A DNA stretch of 64,000 nt from Streptomyces sp. SUK 48. Lineage in GTDB: Bacteria; Actinomycetota; Actinomycetes; Streptomycetales; Streptomycetaceae. Both the position numbers and the translations under genes were made by a program. The notes beneath the pieces are model-generated. The model ran no database searches. It was not told the DNA's origin and saw only the letters and a program-made list of their open reading frames with translations. This document shows positions 7,607 through 16,971 of the stretch, piece after piece. Location: positions 3,131,001-3,195,000 of the forward strand of contig NZ_CP045740.1 of the NCBI RefSeq assembly GCF_009650765.1, in the 5' to 3' direction. How positions within the stretch are numbered: position 1 is the first letter of the stretch; the number at the start of each line of letters is the position of its first letter.

Positions 7607-8839
7607 TTGAAGGTGGAGAACCGGGTCGACGGCGCCGTCGTACGCACGGTGAACGGACTCACCGCGCGCTGGGGCGCCACCGCGCGGGGCGGCACGGTGT
7701 TCTCCGCCGCCGGGGTCTGGCCCCTGCTGGCCCTCCTCGCGGACGGCGCGGCGGGTCCCGCCCGGCAGGAGCTGGCCGACGCGCTGGGCGTGCCCGCGGA
7801 TCAAGCGGCCGTCACCGCGCGGGAGTTGCTCGCGGCCCTGGGCTCGGTGTCGGGCCTGGACGCGGCGCTCGGCCTGTGGACCCAGGCGGAACTGCTGCTG
7901 CGCGAGGAGTGGCTGGCCAAGCTGCCGGCGGCCACCCACGGCTCGTTCGGGGACGACCTCGTCACCGCGCAGGAGCGGATGGACCGCTGGGCGGCCGAGC
8001 GCACCGGCGGACTGGTCGAGCGGATGCCGGTGGCGCTGAACCGGCAGACGCGGATGGTGCTGGCCGGCGCGCTCGCCCTGCACACCACCTGGCGCCAGCC
8101 CTTCACCGAGCAGCCGCTGACCCCGGCGGCGGGCCCCTGGCAGGGCCGCACCCTGCGCGGCCTGCACCGGCGGAGCGTGCGCCCGGACCGGGTCGGCGTG
8201 AGCGGCACCCCGGACGGCTTCGTCACCGCGCTGACGGTCCCCGGCGACAACGGCATCGACGTCCATCTCGTCCTCGGCGAGGAGCGCATGACGCCGGGCC
8301 AGGTCATCGCCGCGGGCGTGGCCGTGGTGGAGCGCACGCTCCCGCTCACGCCGGGCGGCGCCCTGCCGTACGGCGAGGTCGGGCCCGGGCTGCGGGTGGC
8401 GCGAGAACAGTCCGTCACCCCGGAGCCGACGTCCCTGGACGTGCGGACGGTGGCCTACGAGGTCCGCGCGGACCACGATCTGCTCGCCCAGCCCGACCTG
8501 TTCGGCCTCCACACCGCGACCGACCCCCGCTACGGCCACTTCCCGGGCGTGAGCGCCCACCCGCTGGCCGTCTCGGAGGCCCGCCAGTCGTCCGTGACCC
8601 GCTTCGGTGCCCTCGGCTTCCGCGCGGCCACGGTGACGGCCGTGGCCGCGGCACCCGGCGGCGCCCCGCCCCAGCCCCGCTACGAGACCACCGTCGTGCA
8701 CGCCGCCTTCGACCGTCCCTTCGCCTTCCTCGCCGTCGACCGCGACTCCCGCCTGGTCCTGATGTCCGGCTGGATCACCGACCCCTCCCCCTACCCGGCC
8801 CAGGGGTACGCGGGCAGCGCGGGGAGGCCGGGCGTGTGA
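7607..8839 (+). CDS. Serpin-like protein
   Basis: Starting at TTG 7607 (AGGGGG seven bases upstream; GTG 7613 is an alternative) the product has 410 residues, the usual size of one serpin domain. Recognisable parts are the N-terminal VFSAAGVWPLLALLADGA, the AALGLWTQAEL strand, the TRMVLAGALALHTTWRQPF shutter segment and the C-terminal FDRPFAFLAVDR...LVLMSGWITDP signature. Serpins trap serine or cysteine proteases by insertion of the reactive loop. Here the hinge before the loop (GFRAATVTAVAAAPGGAP) lacks the EEGT-type motif of inhibitory serpins, so inhibition is uncertain. No signal peptide is seen. It is divergent from the GntR gene; whether that regulator controls it is not known. Confidence 0.75.
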   Translation: MKVENRVDGAVVRTVNGLTARWGATARGGTVFSAAGVWPLLALLADGAAGPARQELADALGVPADQAAVTARELLAALGSVSGLDAALGLWTQAELLLREEWLAKLPAATHGSFGDDLVTAQERMDRWAAERTGGLVERMPVALNRQTRMVLAGALALHTTWRQPFTEQPLTPAAGPWQGRTLRGLHRRSVRPDRVGVSGTPDGFVTALTVPGDNGIDVHLVLGEERMTPGQVIAAGVAVVERTLPLTPGGALPYGEVGPGLRVAREQSVTPEPTSLDVRTVAYEVRADHDLLAQPDLFGLHTATDPRYGHFPGVSAHPLAVSEARQSSVTRFGALGFRAATVTAVAAAPGGAPPQPRYETTVVHAAFDRPFAFLAVDRDSRLVLMSGWITDPSPYPAQGYAGSAGRPGV

Positions 8840-8924
8840 CGCGCATGGCCGAGGGGAGGAGCCCTGTGGGCCCCCTCCCCTGCCCCGGCCCCGGCCCGCG
8901 TCGCCGCGTCTGCCGATCCGCCGC

Positions 8925-9368
8925 TCACCGCGGCCATGCGGCCAGCACATCGAAGGGGCCATAGACGGCATCGAGCCCCGGACAGTCGACTCCGCTGCGC
9001 GAGACCGCCACGACGGGGACGGGTTCACCGGTGAGGGCGGCCCGATGCCGAGACAGAGCCGCCAGGTCGTGCCGGTCGAAGGGTGACTGCTCCAGCCACT
9101 TGATGGAACCGACGAAGAGCAGTTCCTTGGCGATGGGGGCCCGGTCCGCCCCGACGATGTCGATCTCGACGTCGTCGGTGCGCGTCCAGTAGCCGCCTAC
9201 CGCGGGGGCTGCCGGGAGACGGTCGTCGGGCAGTGTCCGGGCGAGCGCCTCCCGGACGAGCGGCTCGATCGCCCGGCCGCGCCGGCTGGTCCAGCTCTCC
9301 CGGATCCGTGCGCCAGACGTCTGAGGCAAGACCTCCAGGAGCCTCCTGGACCACTCCGACAGCAGAAA
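8925..9368 (-). pseudogene. Remnant of an ATPase with C-terminal DUF234 domain
   Basis: The frame encodes only the last roughly 145 residues of a protein family I recognise as archaeal-type AAA ATPases with a C-terminal DUF234 nuclease-like domain. Visible are WTSRRGRAIEPLVREAL, GGYWTRTDDVEIDIVGADR and KELLFVGSIKWLE, and the end LDAVYGPFDVLAAWPR is intact. The family is usually 450-480 residues, and the ATPase part is missing. The frame is closed upstream by the stop codon of the PIN gene at 9369-9371, and the remnant continues in the same frame immediately after it. There is no good start; TTG 9329 is possible but lacks a ribosome binding site. It looks like decay after insertion or deletion at this locus. 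Confidence 0.75.
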
Positions 9369-9782
9369 TCAGACCGCCACGAGCCGGACCCGATCGCCGC
9401 ATAGCTTGACCATGTCGTCGATATCGGAGGTCAACATGATCACCGGGCGGTGCTGTCGCCGCGCGGCCTCGGCGACGGCCGCATCGATCGCGTACTTGTG
9501 TCCGTGCAACCCGGCATTCATCAGCAACTTCGAGGCAGCCCTCGCCTCCTCGTCACCGACGGGGACGACCCGAAGTCCGGAAAGCACCCAGTTCAGGCGG
9601 GACTTGTTCGTACGGGCGTGGACGGCTTCGATGATGGTGAGCGCACTGATCACGACCTCCATGCCGCGCGAGCGCGCCTCAGCGATCAGAGCCACCACCT
9701 GTTCTTCGTCAGCGAGCAGCTTCGAGAGTCCCTCGCTGTCGAGGACCAGCGTCCCCTCGTGACTCAGCCTGCGGCGGGCCAC
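9369..9782 (-). CDS. vapC: PIN-domain ribonuclease toxin, VapC-like
   Basis: The 137-residue protein is a complete PIN domain with the four acidic metal ligands expected of VapC RNases: D15 in LVLDSEGLS, E52 in ALTIIEAVHAR, D100 in KYAIDAAVAE and D120 in LTSDIDDM. VapC toxins cleave tRNA or rRNA and are held inactive by a cognate antitoxin. The GTG start at 9782 has GAGGAGG just upstream and overlaps the end of the antitoxin gene by 19 bases, the standard antitoxin-first arrangement with translational coupling. The RNA target cannot be predicted. The gene abuts a truncated ATPase remnant. Confidence 0.88.
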   Translation of the reverse strand: MARRRLSHEGTLVLDSEGLSKLLADEEQVVALIAEARSRGMEVVISALTIIEAVHARTNKSRLNWVLSGLRVVPVGDEEARAASKLLMNAGLHGHKYAIDAAVAEAARRQHRPVIMLTSDIDDMVKLCGDRVRLVAV

Positions 9783-10048
9783 TCGCCCTCCTCGGCGAAC
9801 ACCTCGTCGAAGACGTGCCGTGCCCGCTGGCGAGCCTGCTCGGAGACCGGCCCCTTGCGGCTCTCGTAGTCCGCCAGGTACTCGTCCAGGACCTGCCCCC
9901 GCAGCTCACGCTCGACCGCCTCGGCGATGAACGCGGAGAACTCCCGCTTGCCCACCCGAGCCCGGATCGCCTCCGCGGTCCCCTCCGGCAGCGACAAGCT
10001 CACCCGCGTCGCCGGCCCTTCCCCGATGCTGTACGTCGTCTCAGCCAT
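9764..10048 (-). CDS. vapB: Antitoxin of the PIN toxin (VapB-type role)
   Basis: The ATG at 10048 gives a 94-residue protein. RVSLSLPEGTAEAIRARVGKREFSAFIAEAVERELR is a ribbon-helix-helix-like DNA-binding segment with the usual strand and two helices. The C-terminal acidic tail (DEYLADYESRKGPVSEQ..., ending FAEEGEWPAAG) is the toxin-binding extension typical of such antitoxins. It overlaps the toxin gene by 19 bases and precedes it. Antitoxins of this kind usually repress their own promoter; the region just upstream (GTTTGACACAAT) contains a plausible -10, but no clear palindrome was confirmed. A frame extension upstream to 10102 is open but reads non-coding. Confidence 0.82.
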   Translation of the reverse strand: MAETTYSIGEGPATRVSLSLPEGTAEAIRARVGKREFSAFIAEAVERELRGQVLDEYLADYESRKGPVSEQARQRARHVFDEVFAEEGEWPAAG

Positions 10049-10228
10049 GCCCTCGATTGTGTCAAACGAGTAGGAAAAGTGCCAGGTCCGCACTATCTCC
10101 ACAGCTCAGCCGGCGCCCTGCTCGCACAAATCCCAGCACGGGAAAAGACCAAGGGCCCGACCCCGAAGAGTCGAGCCCTCTCTGACCTGCATGTTTGCCA
10201 GTTCAGTGACGTGGTGATATATCAGCCG

Positions 10229-11317
<1,089 letters not shown>

Positions 11318-11505
11318 GTTGCGACTTCCCGTGGATGAGAGGGCCAGGAGCTGGGGCTGCCAGGCCCTCGGAGGACACTGGCCGATCCACCAGTCTACGG
11401 CGTTTCGCGCGCCCTCCTCCCGGGAACGTCGCCCACCCGGCCAAGGTCCGCCCATCGGCGTGTCTGGGAGCCGATCAGGCACATAAGCAGACCTAAGTTG
11501 GTCCA

Positions 11506-12036
11506 ATGGAGCAGCACAGAACGCGACCCCCGAACGACGGACGGCGCCGCGGCAACCGGCCGCACGCCCATCTGCCGCCGCAGGCCCGGCGCCGCCCGCC
11601 CGGCCCGGTGGCGGGGCGCGGCGCGGGGCAGTCACGGCCGGTGCCGGGCCCGGGGCTGCCGGGCCCCCGGCTCACCGGGCTCGGCGGCGGCCTGTTCTGC
11701 GTCGCCGCGATGTTCGTCCTGGGCTGCCTCGACGAGCTGCTCTTCGGCGGCTCGCCACCGGTGTACGGCGTGCTGTTCCTGCCCGTGTGCGTGCTGACCG
11801 CGCTGTGGGTGCGCCCCGGGGACGTGCTGACCGCGCCCGTCGCGGTGCCCATCGCCTTCGCGGCCGGGCTGCTCGTGGTCGCCGACGGGCGCGAGGGGGT
11901 GCTCGGCCGGCTGATGGGCCTGGTGACGGGGCTGGCCACCCAGGCCGGCTGGCTGTACGGGGGGACGCTCGTCGCGGGGGTGATCGTGCTCGTACGGCGG
12001 GTGCGGTGGGTGCGGGGGCGGCGGCGCCCGCACTGA
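11506..12036 (+). CDS. DUF6542-type membrane protein
   Basis: The 176-residue protein has a basic, Pro-rich cytoplasmic N-terminus (about 1-55) and then four hydrophobic stretches: about 60-80, 88-103, 110-128 and 145-165. It ends in an Arg-rich tail (VRRVRWVRGRRRPH). The pattern RLTGLGGGLFCVAAMFVLGCLDELL matches a small actinobacterial membrane family of unknown function (recognised as DUF6542). The ATG lies about seven bases after a TAAGTT hexamer, so the transcript may be leaderless. It sits divergent from ychF, an arrangement conserved in streptomycetes from memory. No function can be assigned. Confidence 0.75.
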   Translation: MEQHRTRPPNDGRRRGNRPHAHLPPQARRRPPGPVAGRGAGQSRPVPGPGLPGPRLTGLGGGLFCVAAMFVLGCLDELLFGGSPPVYGVLFLPVCVLTALWVRPGDVLTAPVAVPIAFAAGLLVVADGREGVLGRLMGLVTGLATQAGWLYGGTLVAGVIVLVRRVRWVRGRRRPH

Positions 12037-12171
12037 GCGAGGGGGTAGCAGGGGGCAGCAGGGGGCAGCTGAGCGGATCAGCGGCCTGGACGGCGCGGCT
12101 GACGGCCCTCCGCGCGCCGCCCCGCGACCGCTCCCGCTCCCCGCGACCGCTCCCCGCATCGCCGCGGCGGC

Positions 12172-12918
12172 CTACGACTGCTGTGCCGCCCGCATCGCCG
12201 CCCCCACGATTCCCGCGTTGTTCTGGAGCTGCGCGGGGACGATGTCGGCCTTGATGCCCTCGATGTGGTGCAGGAACTTGTCGGCCTTGCGGCTGACCCC
12301 GCCGCCGATGATGAACAGCTCGGGCGAGAACAGCATCTCCACGTGCGCCAGGTACTTCTGGACGCGGCGCGCCCACTGCTCCCAGCTGAGGTCGTGGTCC
12401 TCCTTGGCCTTGCTGGATGCCTTGTGCTCGGCATCGTGGCCGTGCAGCTCCAGGTGGCCCAGTTCGGTGTTGGGGACCAGGACGCCGTCCGCGAAGAGGG
12501 CGCTGCCGATGCCGGTGCCGAAGGTGAGCAGGATGACCGTGCCCCCGCGGCCCTGGCCCGCGCCGAACTGCATCTCGGCGACGCCCGCCGCGTCCGCGTC
12601 GTTGACCACCGTCACCGGCAGGCCGCCCAGCCGGCCGCCGAACAGGGCGCGCGCGTCGGTGTCGATCCAGCTCTTGTCGACATTGGCCGCCGTACGGACC
12701 GTGGCCCCGCCGGTGACCACGCCGGGGAAGGTCAGGCCCACCGGGCCGGTCCAGCCGAAGTGGTCGATCACCTGCTTCACCCCGTCGGCCACGCCGTCGG
12801 GCGTCGCCGGGTGGGGGGTGAGCACCTTGCAGCGCTCCTGGGCGAGATCGCCCCTGTCGAGGTCCACAGGGGCGCCCTTGATCCCGGATCCGCCGATGTC
12901 CACGCCGAAGATCTGCAT
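12172..12918 (-). CDS. ppgK: Polyphosphate glucokinase
   Basis: The 248-residue protein belongs to the ROK sugar kinases. The N-terminal phosphate-binding motif is FGVDIGGSGIKG, the catalytic Asp lies in VVNDADAAG, the second phosphate loop is LLTFGTGIGSAL, and ELGHLELHGHDAEHKAS is the characteristic PpgK motif. Actinobacterial PpgK phosphorylates glucose with polyphosphate, often also ATP, producing glucose 6-phosphate in the cytoplasm. Length and motif order are standard. The start ATG at 12918 agrees with the conserved MQIFGVDIGG start. The gene lies 49 bases downstream of ispH on the same strand and may be cotranscribed. Confidence 0.96.
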   Translation of the reverse strand: MQIFGVDIGGSGIKGAPVDLDRGDLAQERCKVLTPHPATPDGVADGVKQVIDHFGWTGPVGLTFPGVVTGGATVRTAANVDKSWIDTDARALFGGRLGGLPVTVVNDADAAGVAEMQFGAGQGRGGTVILLTFGTGIGSALFADGVLVPNTELGHLELHGHDAEHKASSKAKEDHDLSWEQWARRVQKYLAHVEMLFSPELFIIGGGVSRKADKFLHHIEGIKADIVPAQLQNNAGIVGAAMRAAQQS

Positions 12919-12967
12919 GGCTCCACGTTACGACGGGGCACTGACCGTCCCGCCCGTGAGGGCGTGA

Positions 12968-13975
12968 TCACTCCTCGGAAGCGCCCGATCCACCGCGCTC
13001 GGCCACCAGGTTCGCCGCCTCCTCGCGCAGGTCGCGGCGGAGCTCCTTGGGCAGCGAGAAGGTGATGGACTCCTCGGCGGTCTTGACGATCTCCACGTCC
13101 GCGTAGCCGCGCGCGGCGAGCCACTCCAGGACCTGCTCGACCAGCACGTCCGGCACGGAGGCGCCGGAGGTGACGCCGACGGTGTGCGCGCCCTCCAGCC
13201 AGCTCTCGTCGATCTCGTCGGCGAAGTCCACCAGGTACGCCTCGCGGGCGCCGGCGAGCTTGGCGACCTCGACCAGGCGCTTGGAGTTGGAGGAGTTGCG
13301 CGAGCCGACCACGATGACCAGGTCGGAATCGGCGCCCATCTGCTTCACCGCGATCTGGCGGTTCTGCGTGGCGTAGCAGATGTCGTCGCTGGGCGGGGAG
13401 ACCAGGCCCGGGAACTTGGTCTTCAGGGCGTCGACGGTCTCCATGGTCTCGTCCACGGAGAGGGTGGTCTGCGACAGCCAGACGACCTTCGACGGGTCCC
13501 GGACCTCGACCTTGGCGACGTCCTCGGGGCCGTCGACCAGCTGGATGTGCTCGGGGGCCTCGCCGGAGGTGCCGATGACCTCCTCGTGGCCCTCGTGGCC
13601 GATCAGCAGGATGTCGTAGTCCTCGTTGGCGTACCGGACGGCTTCCTTGTGGACCTTGGTGACCAGGGGGCAGGTCGCGTCGATGGTGGCGAGCCGGCCC
13701 CGCTCGGCCTCCTCGTGGACGACGGGGGCCACGCCGTGCGCCGAGAACATGACGATGTTGCCCTCGGGCACCTCCTCCGTGCGTTCGACGAAGACGGCGC
13801 CCTTCTTCTCCAGGGTCTGCACGACGTACTTGTTGTGGACGATCTCGTGCCGGACGTAGATCGGGGCGCCGTACTGTTCCAGGGCCTTCTCGACGGCGAT
13901 CACGGCGCGGTCCACACCGGCGCAGTAGCCTCGGGGGGCGGCGAGCAGGACACGGCGGCGAGGCGAAGCGGTCAT
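12968..13975 (-). CDS. ispH: 4-hydroxy-3-methylbut-2-enyl diphosphate reductase
   Basis: The start at ATG 13975 (335 residues) places the family signature [17 protein letters not shown] near the N-terminus. The three [4Fe-4S] cluster cysteines are C18, C102 ([11 protein letters not shown]) and C200 ([10 protein letters not shown]). The active-site Glu/Thr region and the SGASVPD motif near the end are present. IspH catalyses the last step of the MEP pathway, reducing HMBPP to IPP and DMAPP. The prenyl products feed, among others, the cis-prenyltransferase encoded at 38615. It is divergent from xseA, with a gap of about 90 bases between the start codons. Confidence 0.98.
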   Translation of the reverse strand: MTASPRRRVLLAAPRGYCAGVDRAVIAVEKALEQYGAPIYVRHEIVHNKYVVQTLEKKGAVFVERTEEVPEGNIVMFSAHGVAPVVHEEAERGRLATIDATCPLVTKVHKEAVRYANEDYDILLIGHEGHEEVIGTSGEAPEHIQLVDGPEDVAKVEVRDPSKVVWLSQTTLSVDETMETVDALKTKFPGLVSPPSDDICYATQNRQIAVKQMGADSDLVIVVGSRNSSNSKRLVEVAKLAGAREAYLVDFADEIDESWLEGAHTVGVTSGASVPDVLVEQVLEWLAARGYADVEIVKTAEESITFSLPKELRRDLREEAANLVAERGGSGASEE

Positions 13976-14067
13976 GGGTCCATCGTAGGGGGCGTACGAC
14001 GACGCCGGGTTCCGCCGCCCGCGCCCGGCCGGACCTCCTTGTCGGTGGCGGCCATTACGCTCGGCGC

Positions 14068-15276
14068 ATGGCTTTGAAGACGACCCCTGAGGCACCCCTG
14101 CCGGTCGGTGAGGTCTCCCGGTTGATCGGGGGATGGATCGACCGGCTGGGCGCGGTGTGGGTCGAGGGGCAGATCACCCAGCTGTCGCGGCGGCCGGGCG
14201 CCGGCGTCGTGTTCCTGACGCTGCGCGACCCGTCGTACGACATCTCGGTCGGCGTGACCTGCTTCCGGCAGGTGTTCGACGACGTGGCGGACGTCGTCGG
14301 CGAGGGCGCCCGCGTCCTCGTGCTGGCCAAGCCGGAGTGGTACGCGCCGAGAGGCCAGCTCTCCCTGCGCGCGGCCGAGATCAGGCCGGTCGGGGTCGGT
14401 GAGCTGCTGGCCCGCCTGGAGCAGCTGAAGAAGTCGCTCGCGGCGGAGGGGCTGTTCGCGGCGGAGCGCAAGAAGCCGCTGCCGTTCCTGCCGCAGCTGA
14501 TCGGCCTGGTCTGCGGCCGCGCCTCCGCCGCCGAGCGGGACGTGCTGGAGAACGCCCGGCACCGCTGGCCCGCGGTGCGCTTCGAGGTGCGCAACGTCCC
14601 CGTGCAGGGGGTGCACGCCGTCCCGCAGGTCGTGCGGGCGGTCCAGGAGCTGGACGCGATCGAGGACGTGGACGTCATCGTCGTCGCCCGGGGCGGCGGC
14701 AGCGTGGAGGATCTGCTGCCCTTCTCGGACGAGCAGCTGGTGCGCGCGGTGGCGGGGTGCCGTACGCCGGTCGTGTCCGCGATCGGGCACGAGCCGGACA
14801 GTCCGCTGCTCGACCTGGTCGCGGATCTGCGCGCCTCCACCCCGACCGACGCGGCCAAGAAGGTCGTACCGGACGTGGGCGAGGAACTGGAGCGGGTGCG
14901 GATGCTGCGGGGCCGCGCCCGGCGCTGTGTGCACGCGCTCCTCGACCGCGAGGAGCGGGGGCTGGCGCACGCGCTGGCCCGGCCCGCGCTGGAGGATCCG
15001 CACCGGATGCTCGACGAGCGGGCGGACCATGTGGCCTCCCTGGCCGGGCGGGCCCGGCGCACCCTCGGCCATCTGCTGGACCGCGCGGACTCGGAGCTGA
15101 CGCACACCCGCGCGCGCGTGGTGGCCCTCTCCCCCGCGGCCACGCTGAAACGCGGTTACGCGGTGCTGCAACGCTCCGACGGGCACGTGGTGCGCGATCC
15201 GGGCGAGGTGAGTGAGGGCGAGGCGCTGCGCGCGCGCGTCGCCGACGGCGAATTCACGGTGAAGGTGGGCGAATGA
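14068..15276 (+). CDS. xseA: Exodeoxyribonuclease VII large subunit
   Basis: The 402-residue protein has an N-terminal OB-fold (about 25-110, [14 protein letters not shown]), the catalytic Exonuc_VII_L region with [22 protein letters not shown] and [27 protein letters not shown], and a C-terminal helical part ending in [13 protein letters not shown]. The long motif order is that of XseA. With several XseB copies it forms exonuclease VII, which degrades single-stranded DNA from both ends in repair. The stop overlaps the xseB start (ATGA), so the subunits are translationally coupled. The C-terminal coiled-coil part is short compared with proteobacterial XseA, as usual in Actinobacteria. Confidence 0.97.
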   Translation: MALKTTPEAPLPVGEVSRLIGGWIDRLGAVWVEGQITQLSRRPGAGVVFLTLRDPSYDISVGVTCFRQVFDDVADVVGEGARVLVLAKPEWYAPRGQLSLRAAEIRPVGVGELLARLEQLKKSLAAEGLFAAERKKPLPFLPQLIGLVCGRASAAERDVLENARHRWPAVRFEVRNVPVQGVHAVPQVVRAVQELDAIEDVDVIVVARGGGSVEDLLPFSDEQLVRAVAGCRTPVVSAIGHEPDSPLLDLVADLRASTPTDAAKKVVPDVGEELERVRMLRGRARRCVHALLDREERGLAHALARPALEDPHRMLDERADHVASLAGRARRTLGHLLDRADSELTHTRARVVALSPAATLKRGYAVLQRSDGHVVRDPGEVSEGEALRARVADGEFTVKVGE

Positions 15277-15515
15277 CCGGCAAGACGGAGACCGGCGAGG
15301 CGCAGGAGACGCTCTCGTACGAGCAGGCGCGGGACGAGCTGATCGAGGTCGTGCGGCGGCTGGAGGCGGGCGGCGCCTCGCTGGAGGACTCCCTGGCGCT
15401 GTGGGAGCGCGGGGAGGAGCTGGCCAAGGTGTGCCGGCGCTGGCTGGAGGGGGCGCGCGCCCGGCTGGACGCGGCGCTCGCGGAGGAGGAGGGCACGGGC
15501 GAGGAGGCCGAGTAG
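15273..15515 (+). CDS. xseB: Exodeoxyribonuclease VII small subunit
   Basis: The 80-residue helical protein shows the XseB signature [20 protein letters not shown], then [15 protein letters not shown] and a [12 protein letters not shown] helix. It forms a hairpin of helices that bind the large subunit. The ATG overlaps the xseA stop by four bases. The acidic C-terminal tail ([10 protein letters not shown]) is common in the streptomycete version. No further gene follows in the operon; the next plus-strand gene has its own promoter. Confidence 0.95.
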   Translation: MTGKTETGEAQETLSYEQARDELIEVVRRLEAGGASLEDSLALWERGEELAKVCRRWLEGARARLDAALAEEEGTGEEAE

Positions 15516-15560
15516 GAGCCGCCCGAGGCTGTGGGGTGGGTCACCCTGCGGCCGGTTTTG

Positions 15561-15590
15561 TTGAAAGTTAAAACTCAATGGGCGTAGGGT
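15561..15590 (+). promoter_or_regulatory. Promoter with overlapping palindromic operator for the nitroreductase gene
   Basis: TTGAAA (15561-15566), an 18-base spacer and TAGGGT (15585-15590) make a good streptomycete housekeeping promoter. The inverted repeat TTGA-N3-TTAA-N3-TCAA at 15561-15578 covers the -35 and is the kind of site bound by MarR- or HxlR-type repressors. The regulator itself is not in the neighbourhood. Confidence 0.5.
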
Positions 15591-15644
15591 CGTACGGTCA
15601 GCAGCGGTCCGGAGCGGACCGTACGCATCACCGAGGAAGTCACG

Positions 15645-16235
15645 ATGTCTCTCGTTCTCGACCCCGCCGCCCAGGACCTGCTGTTCCGTGCGGCCCACAC
15701 CGCGAACACCTTCACCGACGAGCCGGTGACCGAGGAGCAGGTCCGGGCGATCTACGACCTGGTCAAGTACGGCCCGACCGCCTTCAACCAGACCCCGCTG
15801 CGCGTCACCCTGGTCCGCTCCCCCGAGGCCCGTGAGCGCCTCGTCCAGCACATGGCCGAGGGCAACCGCCCCAAGACCGCCACCGCCCCGCTGGTCGCGA
15901 TCCTCGCCGCGGACAACGAGTTCCACGAGGAGCTGCCGACCCTGTTCCCGGCCTTCCCGGCCGCCAAGGACGCCTTCTTCGCCGAGCGCCCGGCCCGTGA
16001 GCGCTCCGCCGCGCTGAACTCCGCGCTCCAGGCCGCCTACTTCATCGTCGGCGTGCGCGCCGCCGGTCTCGCCGCGGGCCCGATGACCGGGTTCGACCCC
16101 GAGGGTGTGCGCAAGGAGTTCCTGGACGACGACCACACCCCGCTGATGGTCGTCAACATCGGCCGCCCGGGCCCGGACGCGTCGTACCCGCGCTCCCCCC
16201 GGCTCGCGTACGAGGACGTCGTCACGACCGTCTGA
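15645..16235 (+). CDS. Nitroreductase-family protein, malonic semialdehyde reductase-like (RutE/HadB)
   Basis: The 196-residue flavoprotein carries the RutE-type pattern: AAHTANTFTDEPVTEEQVRAIYDLVKYGPTAFNQTPLR (FMN-binding N-terminus), then LNSALQAAYFIVGVRAAGLAAGPMTGFD and a C-terminal VNIGRPG. RutE reduces malonic semialdehyde to 3-hydroxypropionate in pyrimidine degradation, but the streptomycete copy stands alone without rut genes, so the natural substrate may be another aldehyde, enone or nitro compound. The ATG lies behind a promoter with an overlapping palindrome, which suggests induction by a ligand. A strong terminator follows directly. Confidence 0.88.
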   Translation: MSLVLDPAAQDLLFRAAHTANTFTDEPVTEEQVRAIYDLVKYGPTAFNQTPLRVTLVRSPEARERLVQHMAEGNRPKTATAPLVAILAADNEFHEELPTLFPAFPAAKDAFFAERPARERSAALNSALQAAYFIVGVRAAGLAAGPMTGFDPEGVRKEFLDDDHTPLMVVNIGRPGPDASYPRSPRLAYEDVVTTV

Positions 16236-16248
16236 GCCGCCCCCGCCA

Positions 16249-16287
16249 CGCGGAGAGGCCCCCGGCATCGCCGGGGGCCTCTCCGCG
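16249..16287. terminator. Bidirectional hairpin terminator
   Basis: A perfect 18-base stem, CGCGGAGAGGCCCCCGGC with its complement around an ATC loop, sits between the convergent nitroreductase and DUF4245 genes. There is no T-run, as is common in Streptomyces. Confidence 0.85.
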
Positions 16288-16299
16288 TCGGTCGACGGG

Positions 16300-16845
16300 T
16301 CAGGACGCGGAGGAGGTCTTCTCCATCCGGAGCGCCGACGCCATCTTCGTCAGATCGGTGAAGGACGCCGTGCCGGCGACCACGGTGGTCGAGCCGGGCG
16401 TGTCCCGCAGGACGAGGGCGTCGTAGCGGCCACCGGTGTAGTGGGTCCAGGTGCGGCCGTCGATCCGCTCGGTGGTCGTGGTGGCCTTCGCGCCCTGGGT
16501 GGCCTGGTCGATGAAGTCGGCCCGCTTCTGCGTCGACTGCTCGATCTGGACATACTGGGCATCAGGGGTCTGGAAGCCCAGGTGCCAGTAGTCGCCGTTC
16601 GCGCCGTCGTAGCTCACCGAGGTGGCCTTCCAGGCGTCGGACAGGCCCTCGGGGCCCGCCACCGGGTAGCTCGCCGCCCTGCGGGCCGTGATCAGCTCGA
16701 CCCGGTAGTCGACCCGCTTGAGGTCGGGAGCGTGATTGTCGTGCGGGATGGCGAAGAGGTAGACGACCGCCGCCGCGATGCCGATCAGGGCCAGGGAGAG
16801 AATCATGTCCCGGGCCGTCTTCTGCTTGCCTTTCGAACCTGCCAC
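16300..16845 (-). CDS. DUF4245 membrane-anchored protein
   Basis: The 181-residue protein begins with a short basic stretch (MAGSKGKQKTARDM) and one hydrophobic helix (about 14-34, ILSLALIGIAAAVVYLFAI), followed by an extracytoplasmic domain. The domain includes VDYRVELITARRAASYPV, WKATSVSYDG, HLGFQTPDAQYVQIEQS and GSTTVVAGTASFTDL, which I recognise as DUF4245, a conserved actinobacterial family of unknown function. It is divergent from glpX and close to it in many actinobacteria, but no functional link is established. The length is normal. Confidence 0.85.
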   Translation of the reverse strand: MAGSKGKQKTARDMILSLALIGIAAAVVYLFAIPHDNHAPDLKRVDYRVELITARRAASYPVAGPEGLSDAWKATSVSYDGANGDYWHLGFQTPDAQYVQIEQSTQKRADFIDQATQGAKATTTTERIDGRTWTHYTGGRYDALVLRDTPGSTTVVAGTASFTDLTKMASALRMEKTSSAS

Positions 16846-16971
16846 GTCCCTATGGTCGCAGGTGCCTCAGGCGCTCAAACGTGGGGTCCCCTGCTCATTT
16901 TGTCTGCCTAACGATAGAGTCATGGCCAAGACCCTCATCCGGCCGTCGCCGTATCAGAAAGGTGCGCCCCG

